Shown: positions 14,143 to 14,178 of the stretch, piece after piece | How the letters are laid out: each line of letters begins with the position of its first letter | How positions within the stretch are numbered: the first letter of the stretch is position 1 | DNA from: Candidatus Tayloriibacteriota bacterium | GTDB lineage: Bacteria > Patescibacteriota > Minisyncoccia > Phycocordibacterales > PALSA-1337 | Reading direction: 5' to 3' | Length of the DNA: 14,178 nt | NCBI GenBank assembly: GCA_026395105.1 | Contig: JAPLZH010000062.1 | Coordinates: 1-14,178 of the forward strand | Program-made: the position numbers and the translations under genes | Notes under the pieces: model-generated | What the model was told of the DNA's origin: nothing | Databases searched by the model: none | The model's input: the letters and a program-made list of their open reading frames with translations, nothing else

Positions 14143-14178
14143 AAGTCGGCCGAACTACGGAAGAAACGAACGCCTAAG
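14133..14178 (-). CDS. 3' end of the DGR target gene (partial; VR runs off the window)
   Basis: Fourteen codons and TGA (14135-14133) are visible on the minus strand, reading LGVRFFRSSADLVP. The first half equals the end of the TR translation (LGVRFFRS), in the same frame, as expected where a VR closes a C-type-lectin-like target protein. The TR match is 14158-14178, and one base further on TR has A where this copy has T (minus strand). The rest of the gene lies beyond the right edge, so its identity and variable residues cannot be seen. It has its own terminator (14041-14078). Confidence 0.75.
   Translation of the reverse strand, partial: LGVRFFRSSADLVP

Noticed and set aside
1..14178. tRNA or rRNA genes
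   Set aside because: I found no cloverleaf-like sequence with conserved T-arm motifs and no rRNA-like stretch on either strand.

Overview
The window looks like a Candidate Phyla Radiation (Patescibacteria, probably Parcubacteria-type) chromosome segment. The support is the compact minus-strand run trmD, rpoB, rpoC, dnaG, rpoD, the short core proteins, a very lysine-rich N-terminal tail on the primary sigma factor, and the near absence of Shine-Dalgarno sequences in front of the core genes. The lineage call is inference; no rRNA or marker tree is available here.

Layout, left to right: a possible gene tail on + (1-108); a small secreted protein of unknown function (227-796, -) with its own promoter and terminator; rpoD (985-2217, -); dnaG (2285-4105, -); rpoC (4323-7988, -); rpoB (8012-11215, -); trmD (11541-12299, -). 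From about 12325 to the right end lies a diversity-generating retroelement (DGR): a DGR-type reverse transcriptase (-), an Avd-like accessory protein on the opposite strand, an asparagine-codon-rich template repeat (TR, -), and the last codons of a target gene whose variable repeat (VR) runs off the right edge, followed by structured DNA and an intrinsic terminator.

Two things stand out. First, three large hairpin elements (872-983, 4193-4307, 11431-11543) each sit directly 3' of a minus-strand gene and before the next transcription unit. Their outer arms (15-29 bp) are unrelated in sequence between copies. Inside each is a second variable stem capped by the same 4-nt loop, beside a conserved GC-rich hairpin. 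Two copies share a 54-nt core in which all eight differences fall in the inner stem and are base-pair compensating. I know of no named family for this.

Second, the DGR is odd in several ways. RT and avd start head-to-head and overlap through one run of nine C. As written, both frames are broken at that run; a run of eight C would give both genes ATG starts and complete conserved N-termini at once. The RT also has Asn where motif A normally has its catalytic Asp, and avd is inverted, with its 3' end lying antisense over the TR 3' end. The locus is therefore either a phase-switchable or decaying DGR, or carries a homopolymer sequence error.
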